Positions 1-8,701 of a stretch of 64,000 nucleotides of DNA are shown here, piece by piece. Every line of letters starts with the position of its first letter. The first letter of the stretch is position 1. The DNA is from Nitrobacter sp. NHB1 (lineage in GTDB: Bacteria; Pseudomonadota; Alphaproteobacteria; Rhizobiales; Xanthobacteraceae), in the NCBI RefSeq assembly GCF_036964665.1, contig NZ_JBAMDA010000001.1, positions 1,054,001 through 1,118,000 of the forward strand, in the 5' to 3' direction. The position numbers and the translations under genes are program-made. The notes under the pieces are model-generated. The model was not told the DNA's origin, did no database searches, and worked only from the letters and a program-made list of their open reading frames with translations.

Positions 1-155
1 CAACGAAAATCAACGATAGGAATTAGAATTGCCTGACAGGTCGCGGCAAGACCAGGTTCCTTGCTCTCGCGTCTGGGCTTGATCGTGATCGTTTCCGAAG
101 GGGCCAACTCGCGCCTTCTGGCGGAGGATTGGCCCCGCAAAAGGGAGACAGGAAC

Positions 156-1079
156 ATGGCCACCTCTTACCCTGTAGACATCACGACACGCCTACAATCA
201 GGGGCGATCGGTGTAGACGGACCGGTGATCCGTCATATCGGCTTCTCCGACCTTCTCGATTCGTTGCGGCTGGGCTGGGAAGACTTCAAGGCGGTACCGA
301 GCCACGCCATCGTCCTTTGCGTGATCTATCCCATACTCGGACTCCTGCTGGCGCGGGCAGTGCTTGGTTATTCGATCTTTCCGCTGCTGTTTCCGGTCGC
401 CGCCGGCTTTGCCCTGATCGGGCCGTTTGCGGCGCTCGGACTCTATGAACTGAGCTATCGGCGCGAACTCGGCATGGAGGCCTCCGCCTGGCACGCGCTC
501 CGCGTGTTGCGGGCACCGTCGTTCGGATCGATGCTTGGACTGGGCGCGCTTCTGCTTGCCATTTTCGCCGTCTGGGTGGCAACCGCGCACGCGATCTATG
601 TGTCCACCTTCGGCAATACACCCGCATCGGCGATTCCCGATTTCGTCACGCGGGTTTTCACCACGCCCGAGGGCTGGCGCCTGATCGTGGTCGGTTGCGG
701 CGTCGGATTCCTGTTTGCAGCCGTCGCCTTGTGCATCAGCATCGTGTCGTTCCCGCTGATGCTCCACCAGCACGCCGACATGACCGATGCCATGTTGACG
801 TCGATGCGCGTGGTCGCGAAAAATCCAGTCGCAGCCGCGGAATGGGGTTTGATCGTTGCCGTCCTGCTGGTTCTTGGGACGATCCCCTTCTTCCTCGGCC
901 TCACGATTGTGATGCCGCTGCTCGGTCATGCGACGTGGCATCTCTATCGGAAGGCGATCGAGACCCCCTTGACGTCGCCATCGCACGAAGTCCCGGAAAG
1001 GGAGACGGAAAAGCGCTACGCCGCCGACTTCCCGTCGGTGCTCTTCCAGTGGCACTACTGGAGACGGACCGATCTATAG
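156..1079 (+). CDS. DUF2189-type integral membrane protein
   Basis: The product is 307 aa with several hydrophobic segments (a run around residues 50-95, another near 125-150, then pairs around 180-215 and 230-260), so it sits in the inner membrane. Its overall pattern, including the GPFAALGLYELSYRRE stretch, matches the DUF2189 family of putative integral membrane proteins, whose role is unknown. I chose the ATG at 156 because AGGGAGACAGG lies just upstream; a TTG at 129 in the same frame has no comparable site. It stands alone, with a hairpin 40 bases downstream. Family call is from memory of the pattern; function is not assigned. Confidence 0.75.
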   Translation: MATSYPVDITTRLQSGAIGVDGPVIRHIGFSDLLDSLRLGWEDFKAVPSHAIVLCVIYPILGLLLARAVLGYSIFPLLFPVAAGFALIGPFAALGLYELSYRRELGMEASAWHALRVLRAPSFGSMLGLGALLLAIFAVWVATAHAIYVSTFGNTPASAIPDFVTRVFTTPEGWRLIVVGCGVGFLFAAVALCISIVSFPLMLHQHADMTDAMLTSMRVVAKNPVAAAEWGLIVAVLLVLGTIPFFLGLTIVMPLLGHATWHLYRKAIETPLTSPSHEVPERETEKRYAADFPSVLFQWHYWRRTDL

Positions 1080-1118
1080 TATTCCGTTTTTCGGTCGCGA
1101 CCTGAAACGGAACGCAAT

Positions 1119-1158
1119 CCCCGGCTTCAAGAGACGTTAAGCCCTCCCGAAGCCGGGG
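1119..1158 (+). terminator. Hairpin downstream of the DUF2189 gene
   Basis: Ten-base perfect arms (ccccggcttc at 1119-1128 and gaagccgggg at 1149-1158) enclose a 20-base loop. There is no clear T run after it, so it may be a weak or Rho-assisted terminator of the upstream gene, or simply a dispersed palindrome. Confidence 0.45.
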
Positions 1159-1212
1159 TCTTATGATCGCAAAGGACGGCCAGACCGCTGCCAATTGATG
1201 GGGCCGGACCGG

Positions 1213-1262
1213 CAAGAACACCAATAGTAATGAACATATATTCATTACTATTGGTGTTCTTG
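1213..1262. repeat. Perfect 22-bp inverted repeat before trmFO
   Basis: Arms 1213-1234 and 1241-1262 are exact reverse complements of each other around the six bases catata. The arms are AT-richer than the surroundings. The repeat lies 124 bases before the trmFO start and contains an in-frame ATG (1230) that artificially lengthens the trmFO reading frame. It could be a strong bidirectional terminator, a protein-binding palindrome or the footprint of a small mobile repeat. Confidence 0.8.
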
Positions 1263-1385
1263 TGTTTAACGCTTGGTCTCATGCAAATCGCTCACGGTAA
1301 GGAACGCGAGCGCTGCTGTCTTTGCGATCGTTGCGGGGCGCAAACGCGATTCCCCTTGATCGAAAAACGCGCTACCTCTTCACCC

Positions 1386-2819
1386 ATGACACAGATCGAA
1401 TTCTCCCGCGCTGACGTCCATGTCGTCGGCGCCGGCCTTGCCGGCTCGGAAGCCGCCTGGCAGGTCGCAAATCACGGCGTTCGGGTGGTGCTGCACGAGA
1501 TGCGGCCGCACCGGATGACGGCGGCGCACCGGACCGACGGCCTCGCTGAACTCGTCTGCTCCAATTCGTTCCGCTCCGACGACGCCGCCAACAACGCGGT
1601 CGGACTGCTGCACGCCGAGATGCGCCGGCTGGGATCGCTGATCATGCGCTGCGCCGATGCCAATCAGGTTCCGGCCGGCGGCGCGCTCGCGGTAGACCGT
1701 GACGGTTTTTCGTCTGCCGTTACCAAGGCTCTCGACGATCATCCGCTGATCGAGATCAGCCGAACTGAGGTCGATGGCCTGCCGCCGGCGGATTGGCGCA
1801 ACGTCATCGTCGCCACGGGTCCCCTCACCTCGGCTCCTCTCGCCGCCGCGATCCGCGCATTGACCGACGAATCCGCGCTGGCCTTTTTCGACGCGATCGC
1901 GCCGATCGTCCACCGCGACTCCATCGATATGTCGAAGGCCTGGTTCCAGTCGCGCTATGACAAGGTCGGTCCGGGCGGCAACGGCGCGGACTACATCAAT
2001 TGCCCGATGACCGAGGCGCAGTATCACGCCTTCGTGGACGCGCTGATCGAGGGCGAGAAGGTCGACTTCAAGGACTGGGAGACCGATACGCCCTACTTCG
2101 ACGGCTGCCTGCCGATCGAGGTGATGGCGGAACGCGGCCGCGAGACCCTGCGCCATGGGCCGATGAAGCCGGTCGGCTTGACCAATCCGCACGATCCGAC
2201 GGTGAAGCCCTATGCGATTGTGCAGTTGCGTCAGGACAACAGGCTTGGCACGCTTTACAATATCGTGGGCTTCCAGACCAAGCTGAAGCACGGCGCGCAA
2301 ACCCGTGTCTTCCGCACCATTCCGGGCCTTGAGACAGCGGAGTTCGCCCGCCTCGGCGGCCTGCATCGCAACACGTTTTTGAATTCGCCAAAGCTGCTCG
2401 ACACCCGGTTGCGTTTGCGCGCCGAGCCGCGGCTGCGCTTTGCCGGGCAGATGACGGGTTGCGAAGGTTACGTCGAATCCGCCGCCATCGGCCTGATCGC
2501 CGGCCTCTATGCCGCGTCGGACGCGCGGGCGCGGAGCCTCGCCGCTCCGCCGCCGACCACGGCGCTCGGCGCGCTGATTGGCCACATCACCGGCGGTCAC
2601 ATCGAGAGCATTGACGCCGGACCCCGCTCATTCCAGCCGATGAACATCAACTTCGGATTGTTTCCGCCGCTTGCCAATCCGCCAGCGAAGAAGCCGGACG
2701 GCACGCGGCTGCGCGGCAACGAGAAGACCATCGCGAAAAAGCAGGCTATCAGTGCGCGCGCGCTCGCCGACCTCGATCGCTGGATCGCGGATGCGCTCCG
2801 CGTTGCGGCCGCTGCATAA
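1386..2819 (+). CDS. trmFO: Methylenetetrahydrofolate-tRNA-(uracil-5-)-methyltransferase TrmFO
   Basis: This flavoenzyme makes 5-methyluridine at position 54 of the tRNA T-loop, using methylenetetrahydrofolate and FAD/NAD(P)H. The 477-aa product begins with an FAD-binding Rossmann motif ([11 protein letters not shown], residues 15-25), followed by the family signatures HEMRP and [11 protein letters not shown], and a C-terminal GHITGGH segment. The ATG at 1386 is preferred because the family starts immediately before the FAD motif; the frame is open back to 1230, but those 52 codons run through a palindrome and do not resemble the family. The next gene follows 27 bases downstream on the same strand. 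Confidence 0.95.
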   Translation: MTQIEFSRADVHVVGAGLAGSEAAWQVANHGVRVVLHEMRPHRMTAAHRTDGLAELVCSNSFRSDDAANNAVGLLHAEMRRLGSLIMRCADANQVPAGGALAVDRDGFSSAVTKALDDHPLIEISRTEVDGLPPADWRNVIVATGPLTSAPLAAAIRALTDESALAFFDAIAPIVHRDSIDMSKAWFQSRYDKVGPGGNGADYINCPMTEAQYHAFVDALIEGEKVDFKDWETDTPYFDGCLPIEVMAERGRETLRHGPMKPVGLTNPHDPTVKPYAIVQLRQDNRLGTLYNIVGFQTKLKHGAQTRVFRTIPGLETAEFARLGGLHRNTFLNSPKLLDTRLRLRAEPRLRFAGQMTGCEGYVESAAIGLIAGLYAASDARARSLAAPPPTTALGALIGHITGGHIESIDAGPRSFQPMNINFGLFPPLANPPAKKPDGTRLRGNEKTIAKKQAISARALADLDRWIADALRVAAAA

Positions 2820-2846
2820 GTTCAACAGACCGCTTCTGGATCGTTC

Positions 2847-3947
2847 ATGCCCCTTCCCAAACAGGACGCCGCATTCCTGTCCGCAACGTGGACCGAAGGC
2901 GTCCTGCTGAAACGCGACGTGTTTTCCACCGTGGAGCGCGGACGTTTTCGCGCTGCTTCCGGCGAGGTCGATGCGGTGCTGCGGCGGCTCGACCAGGTGC
3001 CGTGGTGGTCTTATGGTGTCGCGCGTCACCTGTTCGCGCGCGAACGCCGGGCCTTGCAGCGCGCCGGCGGCCTCTCCGTCGGGCCGGATCTGCTATGGTC
3101 CGGACGGCAGGCGTTGGTGCGCGGCTTCATCGATGGCGTGGCGCTGCATCTCGCCAGGCCTCACGGCGACCGCGCCTACTTCCAGTCTGCCAAAGCGGCG
3201 CTGCGCAAGCTGCATCGCGCCGGTATCTGCCACAACGATCTCGCCAAGGAACAGAACTGGTTGCGCGGCAGCGATGGCCGCGCCTACCTGACCGACTTCC
3301 AGCTTGCGGCGTGCTTCAACCGGCGGTCGCGGCTATTTCGCATCGCCGCCTACGAGGATCTGCGTCATCTTCTGAAGCACAAGCGCACCTACGCGCCGGA
3401 CGCACTGACGCCCCGCGAGCGCAAGATACTGGCGCGCAAATCGCTGGTGGCGCGGACATGGCTGATGACGGGCAAGAAGGTCTACAACGCCGTCACACGC
3501 GGCGTGTTCAATTTCACCGACCGCGAAGGCGGCGGCCGGCGCCTCGTCAGCGACGCCCCCGTGCTGATCGCGCGCATCAAGGACAACCCGGCGGTACGCG
3601 ACGCGGCCATCGTCGCCTTCGCGGACCGTCGAAGCGGCGTCGGCCTCTACGCCTTTGTCGAGGCCGATCAGGCCGGGCTGGAATCGCAGTTGCGGGCCAC
3701 GCTCGCTGCGGCAAACGATCCAAAGCCGCCGGAACACATACAAATCGTGCCGCGCCTGCCGCGCGATGCAAGCGGCAAGGTGCGCACGGAAATCCTTCAG
3801 CTCATCGCGATGAACCAGATCGATTTGATTGAACCGCTCATTACCAGCCCCGCGGACCGCGAATTTTTCCGCGGCATCCTCGAGAGCCGCAAAAACCTGC
3901 GCGACAGATTTAATTTCGAGTCAACCGACCAGGCGCTGCCATCCTGA
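2847..3947 (+). CDS. Protein kinase-like / acyl-CoA-synthetase C-terminal-domain fusion
   Basis: The 366-aa protein has two parts. Residues ~20-180 are protein-kinase-like: a catalytic-loop motif HNDLAKEQN (129-137), with Asp and Asn spaced as in kinases, and a metal-binding TDF (149-151). Residues ~236-322 look like the C-terminal subdomain of ANL (acyl-CoA/acetyl-CoA synthetase) enzymes, with the LPRDASGKVRTEIL motif around the catalytic Lys311. The large AMP-binding N-domain of ANL enzymes is absent, so it cannot be a complete synthetase. It is probably cytoplasmic. It follows trmFO by 27 bp and converges with the next gene. The substrate is unknown; both domain calls come from visible motifs. 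Confidence 0.75.
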   Translation: MPLPKQDAAFLSATWTEGVLLKRDVFSTVERGRFRAASGEVDAVLRRLDQVPWWSYGVARHLFARERRALQRAGGLSVGPDLLWSGRQALVRGFIDGVALHLARPHGDRAYFQSAKAALRKLHRAGICHNDLAKEQNWLRGSDGRAYLTDFQLAACFNRRSRLFRIAAYEDLRHLLKHKRTYAPDALTPRERKILARKSLVARTWLMTGKKVYNAVTRGVFNFTDREGGGRRLVSDAPVLIARIKDNPAVRDAAIVAFADRRSGVGLYAFVEADQAGLESQLRATLAAANDPKPPEHIQIVPRLPRDASGKVRTEILQLIAMNQIDLIEPLITSPADREFFRGILESRKNLRDRFNFESTDQALPS

Positions 3948-3953
3948 CCTTGT

Positions 3954-4817
3954 TCAGGCACGAAACGTCGTCGTGCGCGATGCCCGCCACAACGTCCACA
4001 GGATGCGCAGCCGCAATGCAACCTGCGGCATGAAGGGATCGACGTCGGCTTGAGCCATGCGATTCAATGCGGAGCGCACCAGCGCGAGCGGGAGATACAC
4101 CGCCCGCGACTCCGGCGGCAGGTCCGGCAGCAGTGCCAGCGCCGCATCGAGATGCGATCGTGATTCATCGGCCAGTCCACTGAGGGCTGCGCGAAGCGAC
4201 GGCATGTCCCGACCCGCGAACACCTGTTCCAGAGTGCTGCCGTGCTGCTCCAGCAATTGCAGCGGTACATACGACTGACGCCGCGACGCGTCAAAACCCA
4301 GCATCGCGATCACCTGCGCGATACCGCGCGCGAGACCCGCGTGACGCGCCAGATGATCCGTCTCATCAGATTGGTGTCCGGCGATACACGAGGCAAGCGA
4401 AAACAGCGTGCACGATGTATCAAAGAGATATTGCTCCAGCGCCGCCAAGTCCGGCATCGGATCGTTGTAGAGATCGAACTGATGCGCCTCGATCAGACGC
4501 GACAACCGCTCGACCGGCAGACCATGGCCCCGGATCGCCAGCAGCAGTTCGGCCGCCACCGGATTGCCTTCAATACCACCGTGTCCCGCACCAGCGAGTA
4601 CATCGGTCCACCATTGCAGACGGATTTCGCCCGGCAACGGCTGGGTGATCTGCTCCCTGACCCTGACGATCTCGACATTAAAGGCATAAAGCGCCAGCAG
4701 CGCGCGGCGGCAACGGAGCGGCGCGAACAGCGTCGTCGCATAGCTTTCGAAATCGTGGTTACGCACGAGGTCTGCGCAGAACGCCGCGGACGAATTCTCC
4801 GATGCCGCACCGCTCAT
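3954..4817 (-). CDS. Squalene/phytoene synthase-family protein, NDUFAF6-like
   Basis: The 287-aa protein belongs to the squalene/phytoene synthase superfamily (CRRALLALYAFNVEIVRVRE near residue 36, LPGEIRLQWW near 61). The aspartate-rich motifs that bind prenyl diphosphates in true synthases are replaced: where DXXXD is expected there is FNVEIVRVRE. That substitution is characteristic of the mitochondrial complex I assembly factor NDUFAF6 and its bacterial relatives, so a catalytic role in carotenoid or hopanoid synthesis is unlikely. It is the last gene of the yajC-secD-secF-Mth938 series, which fits a role in assembling respiratory complex I (inference). Confidence 0.8.
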   Translation of the reverse strand: MSGAASENSSAAFCADLVRNHDFESYATTLFAPLRCRRALLALYAFNVEIVRVREQITQPLPGEIRLQWWTDVLAGAGHGGIEGNPVAAELLLAIRGHGLPVERLSRLIEAHQFDLYNDPMPDLAALEQYLFDTSCTLFSLASCIAGHQSDETDHLARHAGLARGIAQVIAMLGFDASRRQSYVPLQLLEQHGSTLEQVFAGRDMPSLRAALSGLADESRSHLDAALALLPDLPPESRAVYLPLALVRSALNRMAQADVDPFMPQVALRLRILWTLWRASRTTTFRA

Positions 4818-4936
4818 GGTACGGCGATGAGCGCGGTCAAGCGCTGCCTCGACATCGCGTTTGTCATGGCACGGCTATCAGCGCCATCAGGCGCTGCCAA
4901 TGCGGTGAGGTAATCATGGAACGGCTATCAGCGCCG
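4814..4936. repeat. Three imperfect copies of the 3' end of the Mth938-like gene
   Basis: Copies of a ~21-base unit (tcatggnacggcnatnagcgc) start at 4814, 4865 and 4914, about 50 bases apart. On the minus strand each reads as ...GCGCTGATAGCCGTNCCATGA, the last codons and stop of the gene ending at 4914. The 96-base spacer before the NDUFAF6-like gene is therefore built from duplicated copies of the preceding gene's end. Confidence 0.7.
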
Positions 4937-5300
4937 CCGCGACCCGGCGCCGCTCGCCCAGCATGATGTTGTAGGTTCGGATCGCGGGTCCGGTCAGCAT
5001 GGTGTCCACCCCGACGTGAGCGCGGCGCAGCGCCTCGCGCAGGTCGGTTGGCGCGAGCCACACCTCGGTGCCGGTGCCGATCAGCAGGGTATCGATTCCG
5101 GCGGCGCCCGCGAAAACCCGCGCCAGGGCATGGCGGTCGATGTCATCCGGCCGCGTCACCGGCCACGCCCAGATGCCGTCCGGCAGGCATAGCAGCGAGC
5201 CGCGATGCGACATGGTATCGAAGCGGAAGCCACCGTTGCCATAGGCCTCGATCGGCGCGGGCCGCGGAAGGTGCGGCGCATCCGACGGGTCGGCGCTCAC
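4914..5300 (-). CDS. Mth938-like (DUF498) protein, NDUFAF3-like
   Basis: The 128-aa protein belongs to the Mth938/DUF498 family, recognised by PIEAYGNGGFRFD, IDTLLIGTGTEV and VDTMLTGPAIRTYNIML. Eukaryotic members are the complex I assembly factor NDUFAF3. Its start codon overlaps the secF stop by four bases (ATGA), so the two are translationally coupled. Together with the NDUFAF6-like gene downstream this gives a SecDF/NDUFAF3/NDUFAF6 series, which suggests a role in membrane insertion or assembly of respiratory complex I. The biochemical function is unknown. Confidence 0.85.
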   Translation of the reverse strand: MSADPSDAPHLPRPAPIEAYGNGGFRFDTMSHRGSLLCLPDGIWAWPVTRPDDIDRHALARVFAGAAGIDTLLIGTGTEVWLAPTDLREALRRAHVGVDTMLTGPAIRTYNIMLGERRRVAAALIAVP

Positions 5301-6442
5301 GGCTTCGATGGCTTCTGCGGTTTGGCCGACTTCTCAGGTTTGACCGTCTTCTGTGGTTTAGCCGTCTTCTCCGACTTGGCTGTCTTCTCGAGCTTGGCCG
5401 TCTCGGGCTGCTTAGCCGCCTTGTCGGAATTGGCTGCCTCAGACTTGGCCGACTTCTCCTCGACGTTGACGCGGTGATCGCCGACCCCGAGATAGATCAG
5501 GATCGGCGCCGCGATGAAGATCGAGGTGTAAGTGCCGACGAGCACCACGCCGAACATCATCACCGCGGTGAAGCTGTGGATGGCCGGTCCGCCGAACAGC
5601 AGCAATGCCAGCAGCGCCAGCGTGACCGTGACGTGGGTGATGATCGAGCGCGACAAGGTCGAATTGATGGATTCGTTGAGCAGTTCCGGCATCGGCAGCT
5701 TCTTGTAGCGCCGCAGCATTTCGCGAATCCGGTCGTAGATGACGACGGTGTCGTTCAGCGAGTAGCCGAGAATGGTCAGAAGCGCCGCGATGCTGGTGAG
5801 GTCGAAGTCGACCTGCGAGATCGACATGAAGCCGATGGTCAGCACGATGTCATGGACGTTGGCGACCATGGCGCCGAGCGCGAATTGCCACTCGAACCGA
5901 AACCAAAGATAGATCAGGATGCCGAGAATCGCCAGCATCAGGCCGATCATGCCGTAGGCGAGCAATTCGCCGGACACGCGCGGTCCGACCACCTCGACGC
6001 GGCGATAGTTGACGCTGTCGCCCAGCGCGCCGCGCACCTTCTGTACCGCCACCTGCTGCGCGGCATCTCCGCCCGGCTGCTCGGCGACGCGAATCAGCAC
6101 TTCGGTCGGGCCGCCGAACTGCTGGATCTGGACGTCGCCAAGACCGAGCTTGTTCAGCGTCGCGCGCATCGTCGCGATGTCCACGTCGCCGGACTTCGCC
6201 TGCACCTCGAGCAGCGTGCCGCCCTTGAAATCGATGCCGAAATTCAGGCCGTGCGTGAAGAACAGCGTGATGGCGACGATCGACAGCACAGCGGAAATCG
6301 GAAAGCTGATGCGGCGGAAACGCGTGAAGTCGAAATGCGTATCGTCGGGAACGATCCGCAGCGACGGCAGCAGGCCGAAGCAACTGACGATGGTCAGCAC
6401 GACGATGAGGGCACCGAGCCCGAGTAAAATCCAGTGGGTCAC
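5297..6442 (-). CDS. secF: Protein translocase subunit SecF
   Basis: SecF works with SecD in the inner membrane, using the proton gradient to complete Sec-dependent export. The 381-aa product has an N-terminal membrane segment, the conserved FKGGT periplasmic motif (near residue 75), and the C-terminal RND-type membrane bundle including DTVVIYDRIRE. The last ~50 residues are an unusual Lys/Ala/Pro tail made of imperfect KTAKxEK and KxQKP repeats, extending beyond the usual family end (about 310-330 aa). It lies 16 bases after secD on the same strand. Confidence 0.96.
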   Translation of the reverse strand: MTHWILLGLGALIVVLTIVSCFGLLPSLRIVPDDTHFDFTRFRRISFPISAVLSIVAITLFFTHGLNFGIDFKGGTLLEVQAKSGDVDIATMRATLNKLGLGDVQIQQFGGPTEVLIRVAEQPGGDAAQQVAVQKVRGALGDSVNYRRVEVVGPRVSGELLAYGMIGLMLAILGILIYLWFRFEWQFALGAMVANVHDIVLTIGFMSISQVDFDLTSIAALLTILGYSLNDTVVIYDRIREMLRRYKKLPMPELLNESINSTLSRSIITHVTVTLALLALLLFGGPAIHSFTAVMMFGVVLVGTYTSIFIAAPILIYLGVGDHRVNVEEKSAKSEAANSDKAAKQPETAKLEKTAKSEKTAKPQKTVKPEKSAKPQKPSKP

Positions 6443-6458
6443 AGCCGGCTCCGCGTCA

Positions 6459-8060
6459 TCAGATCGGTACGTTTTGCGGCCGCTTCCAGCGCACCCATGT
6501 CGCGACGATCAGCCGGGTCACCTCGAAGGCGGTGAACACCGTGGTGATGATGCCGATGCCGAGCGTCACGGCGAAGCCGCGCACCGGGCCGCTGCCGATA
6601 TAGAACAGCACCGCCGCAGCGATGAACGTCGTGATGTTGGAATCCAGGATCGTCGCCAGCGCCCGCTTGAAGCCGGCGTCGATCGCCGAAATCGCGGTGC
6701 GGCCGCCGCGGATTTCCTCGCGGATACGCTCATAGATCAGCACGTTGGAATCGACGGCGATGCCCACGGTCAGCACGATCCCGGCGATGCCGGGCAGCGT
6801 CAGCGTCGCGTTCAGCAACGACAGCACGCCGAAAATCATGGCGACGTTGATGGCGACCGCAATATTCGCAAACACCCCGAACAGCCGGTAGGTCAGCAGC
6901 ATGAACACGATCACCATGATCGAGCCGACATAGGCGGCGAGTTCGCCTTTTTCGATCGAATCCTGTCCGAGGCCGGGACCGACGGTGCGCTCCTCGATGA
7001 TCGTCAGCGGCGCCGGCAGCGCGCCGGCGCGCAGCAGGATCGCAAGGTCGTTGGCCTCCTGCACCGTGAAGTTGCCGGAAATCTGACCGGAGCCGCCGGT
7101 GATCGGTTCGCGGATGACCGGCGCCGAGATCACCTCGTTGTCGAGTACGATGGCAAATGGCTGTCCGACGTTTTCCGACGTCGCCTGCGCGAACTTGCGC
7201 GCGCCGTTGCTGTTGAATCGGAAGCTCACGATCGGCTCGCTGGTGCGAGAATCGAATCCGGGCTGGGCGTCGATCAGGTCGCCGCCGGAGACGAGCACCT
7301 GCTTCTTGACGACGTAAGGCGTCTTGGGCGCCTGCGAACTCATCAGCACTTCGGAATCGGCAGGCACCCGGCCCTGAAGGGCCTGCTCGGGCGACACGCT
7401 CGAATCGACCATGCGGAAGTCCATCTTGGCGGTCTTGCCGATAATTTCCTTCAACCGCGTCGGGTCCTGCAATCCGGGCACCTGCACCAGAATGCGATCG
7501 GTGCCCTGGCGTTGGATCAGCGGCTCGACGGTACCGAGTTCGTTGACGCGCTTCTCGATAATCTGGATCGACTGCTCGACCGACTGGCGGATGCGGTCAC
7601 TGACCGCAGCCTGCGGAACCGTCATGCGAATCAGCCCGCCGTCAGCACTGCTGACTTCGAGGCTGCGCTGGCCACTGGAGCCGAGCAGACCTCCGAGCGG
7701 ATGCGACAGCTCGCGCAACTTGCCGAGCGCCGTCTGGTATTCCTCCTCCTTGCTGATGCGCACCTCGACCACGCCGTTCTTGGCGGCAAGGCCGGTATAG
7801 GCGATCCGCGCGTCGCGCAGCGCCTTGCGTGCGTCGTCGCGGACTTGATCGAGTTTCTCTTTTTTGACGTAGTTGGAATCGACCTCAAGCAGCAGATACG
7901 AGCCGCCCTGAAGATCGAGCCCCAGCACGAGATGACGCTGCGCCCATTTCGGCCAGGTCTTGACCTGGGCCTCGGGGAAGAAGTTCGGCACCGCGCACAG
8001 GCAGATCGCGAGGGCAATCACGATGATCGCCAGTGCCTTCCACCGCGTAAAATACAACAT
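6459..8060 (-). CDS. secD: Protein translocase subunit SecD
   Basis: This is the 533-aa partner of SecF. It has an N-terminal transmembrane anchor, the LGLDLQGGSYLLLEVD motif at the start of the periplasmic domain, and a C-terminal six-helix RND bundle with GIAVDSNVLIYERIREE. It functions at the inner membrane, pulling translocated proteins into the periplasm. The ATG at 8060 follows a GGGTTATCTCG spacer after yajC (43 bases). Length and motifs are typical. Confidence 0.97.
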   Translation of the reverse strand: MLYFTRWKALAIIVIALAICLCAVPNFFPEAQVKTWPKWAQRHLVLGLDLQGGSYLLLEVDSNYVKKEKLDQVRDDARKALRDARIAYTGLAAKNGVVEVRISKEEEYQTALGKLRELSHPLGGLLGSSGQRSLEVSSADGGLIRMTVPQAAVSDRIRQSVEQSIQIIEKRVNELGTVEPLIQRQGTDRILVQVPGLQDPTRLKEIIGKTAKMDFRMVDSSVSPEQALQGRVPADSEVLMSSQAPKTPYVVKKQVLVSGGDLIDAQPGFDSRTSEPIVSFRFNSNGARKFAQATSENVGQPFAIVLDNEVISAPVIREPITGGSGQISGNFTVQEANDLAILLRAGALPAPLTIIEERTVGPGLGQDSIEKGELAAYVGSIMVIVFMLLTYRLFGVFANIAVAINVAMIFGVLSLLNATLTLPGIAGIVLTVGIAVDSNVLIYERIREEIRGGRTAISAIDAGFKRALATILDSNITTFIAAAVLFYIGSGPVRGFAVTLGIGIITTVFTAFEVTRLIVATWVRWKRPQNVPI

Positions 8061-8103
8061 CGAGATAACCCGTCAGATTCCAGGAATGACCGCTTCCGGG
8101 CAC

Positions 8104-8508
8104 TTAGCTCGCGGCGCTGTCGTCCTTGGCGCCCTCGCCTTTGGCACTTCCCTTTGTCGATTCACCCTTTACCGGCTCGCCCTTGGCCGGCTCGCCCTTG
8201 GCGCGGACGATCGAAATCATATGCCGCATCTGCCGCACCCGGACGCCGTCCGCGATCTCGAACTCGATCTGGTCGTCATCCACAACCTTGGTGACCTTCC
8301 CGACGAGACCACCTGTCGTGATGACGACGTCACCGCGACGGATATTCTTCACCAGCTCATTGTGCTCTTTCGCCTTCTTCTGCTGGGGCCGGATGATCAG
8401 GAAATACATGACGATAAAGATCAGCGCGAACGGCAGCAGCGACATCAGCAAGTTGTTGGTGTCGCCCATACCGGTGGCGGCCTGAGCAAACGCGGGAGTA
8501 ATGAACAT
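8104..8508 (-). CDS. yajC: Preprotein translocase accessory subunit YajC
   Basis: The 134-aa protein has one membrane segment (LLMSLLPFALIFIVMYFLII) followed by RPQQKKAKEH and RRGDVVITTGGLVGKV, both diagnostic for YajC, which binds SecDF. The last ~35 residues are a low-complexity tail of KGEP-like repeats (KGEPAKGEPVKGE), encoded by ~15-base tandem repeats near 8150-8205. It is the first gene of the yajC-secD-secF operon and diverges from the ATPase gene at 8702. Confidence 0.95.
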   Translation of the reverse strand: MFITPAFAQAATGMGDTNNLLMSLLPFALIFIVMYFLIIRPQQKKAKEHNELVKNIRRGDVVITTGGLVGKVTKVVDDDQIEFEIADGVRVRQMRHMISIVRAKGEPAKGEPVKGESTKGSAKGEGAKDDSAAS

Positions 8509-8701
8509 TCGGACGATTCCTTGGAAAACGGGACAGGCCGGCGCGACAGCAGGGTCGGCCGGTCGAGGGCAAATTCGCGCGGACTATAACGGCCGCGGTC
8601 CCAATTGCAACGCCGCCAGACCCTCGATCGGGGCTCATGATTTCGGCTGCTTGCAGGAGCCGGGGCACCCCGCTAAGGCTGCGCGCTCAGGAAAGGCAAA
8701 G

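Noticed and set aside
1230-1385. N-terminal extension of trmFO starting in the palindrome
   Set aside because: The 52 extra residues have no family similarity, run through an inverted repeat, and the FAD motif follows directly after the 1386 ATG.
3954-4817. Carotenoid or hopanoid biosynthesis gene
   Set aside because: The catalytic aspartate motifs are absent and the neighbours are export/complex I assembly genes.
6009-8294. Plus-strand frame across secD (761 codons)
   Set aside because: Antisense shadow; secD motifs are clear on the minus strand.
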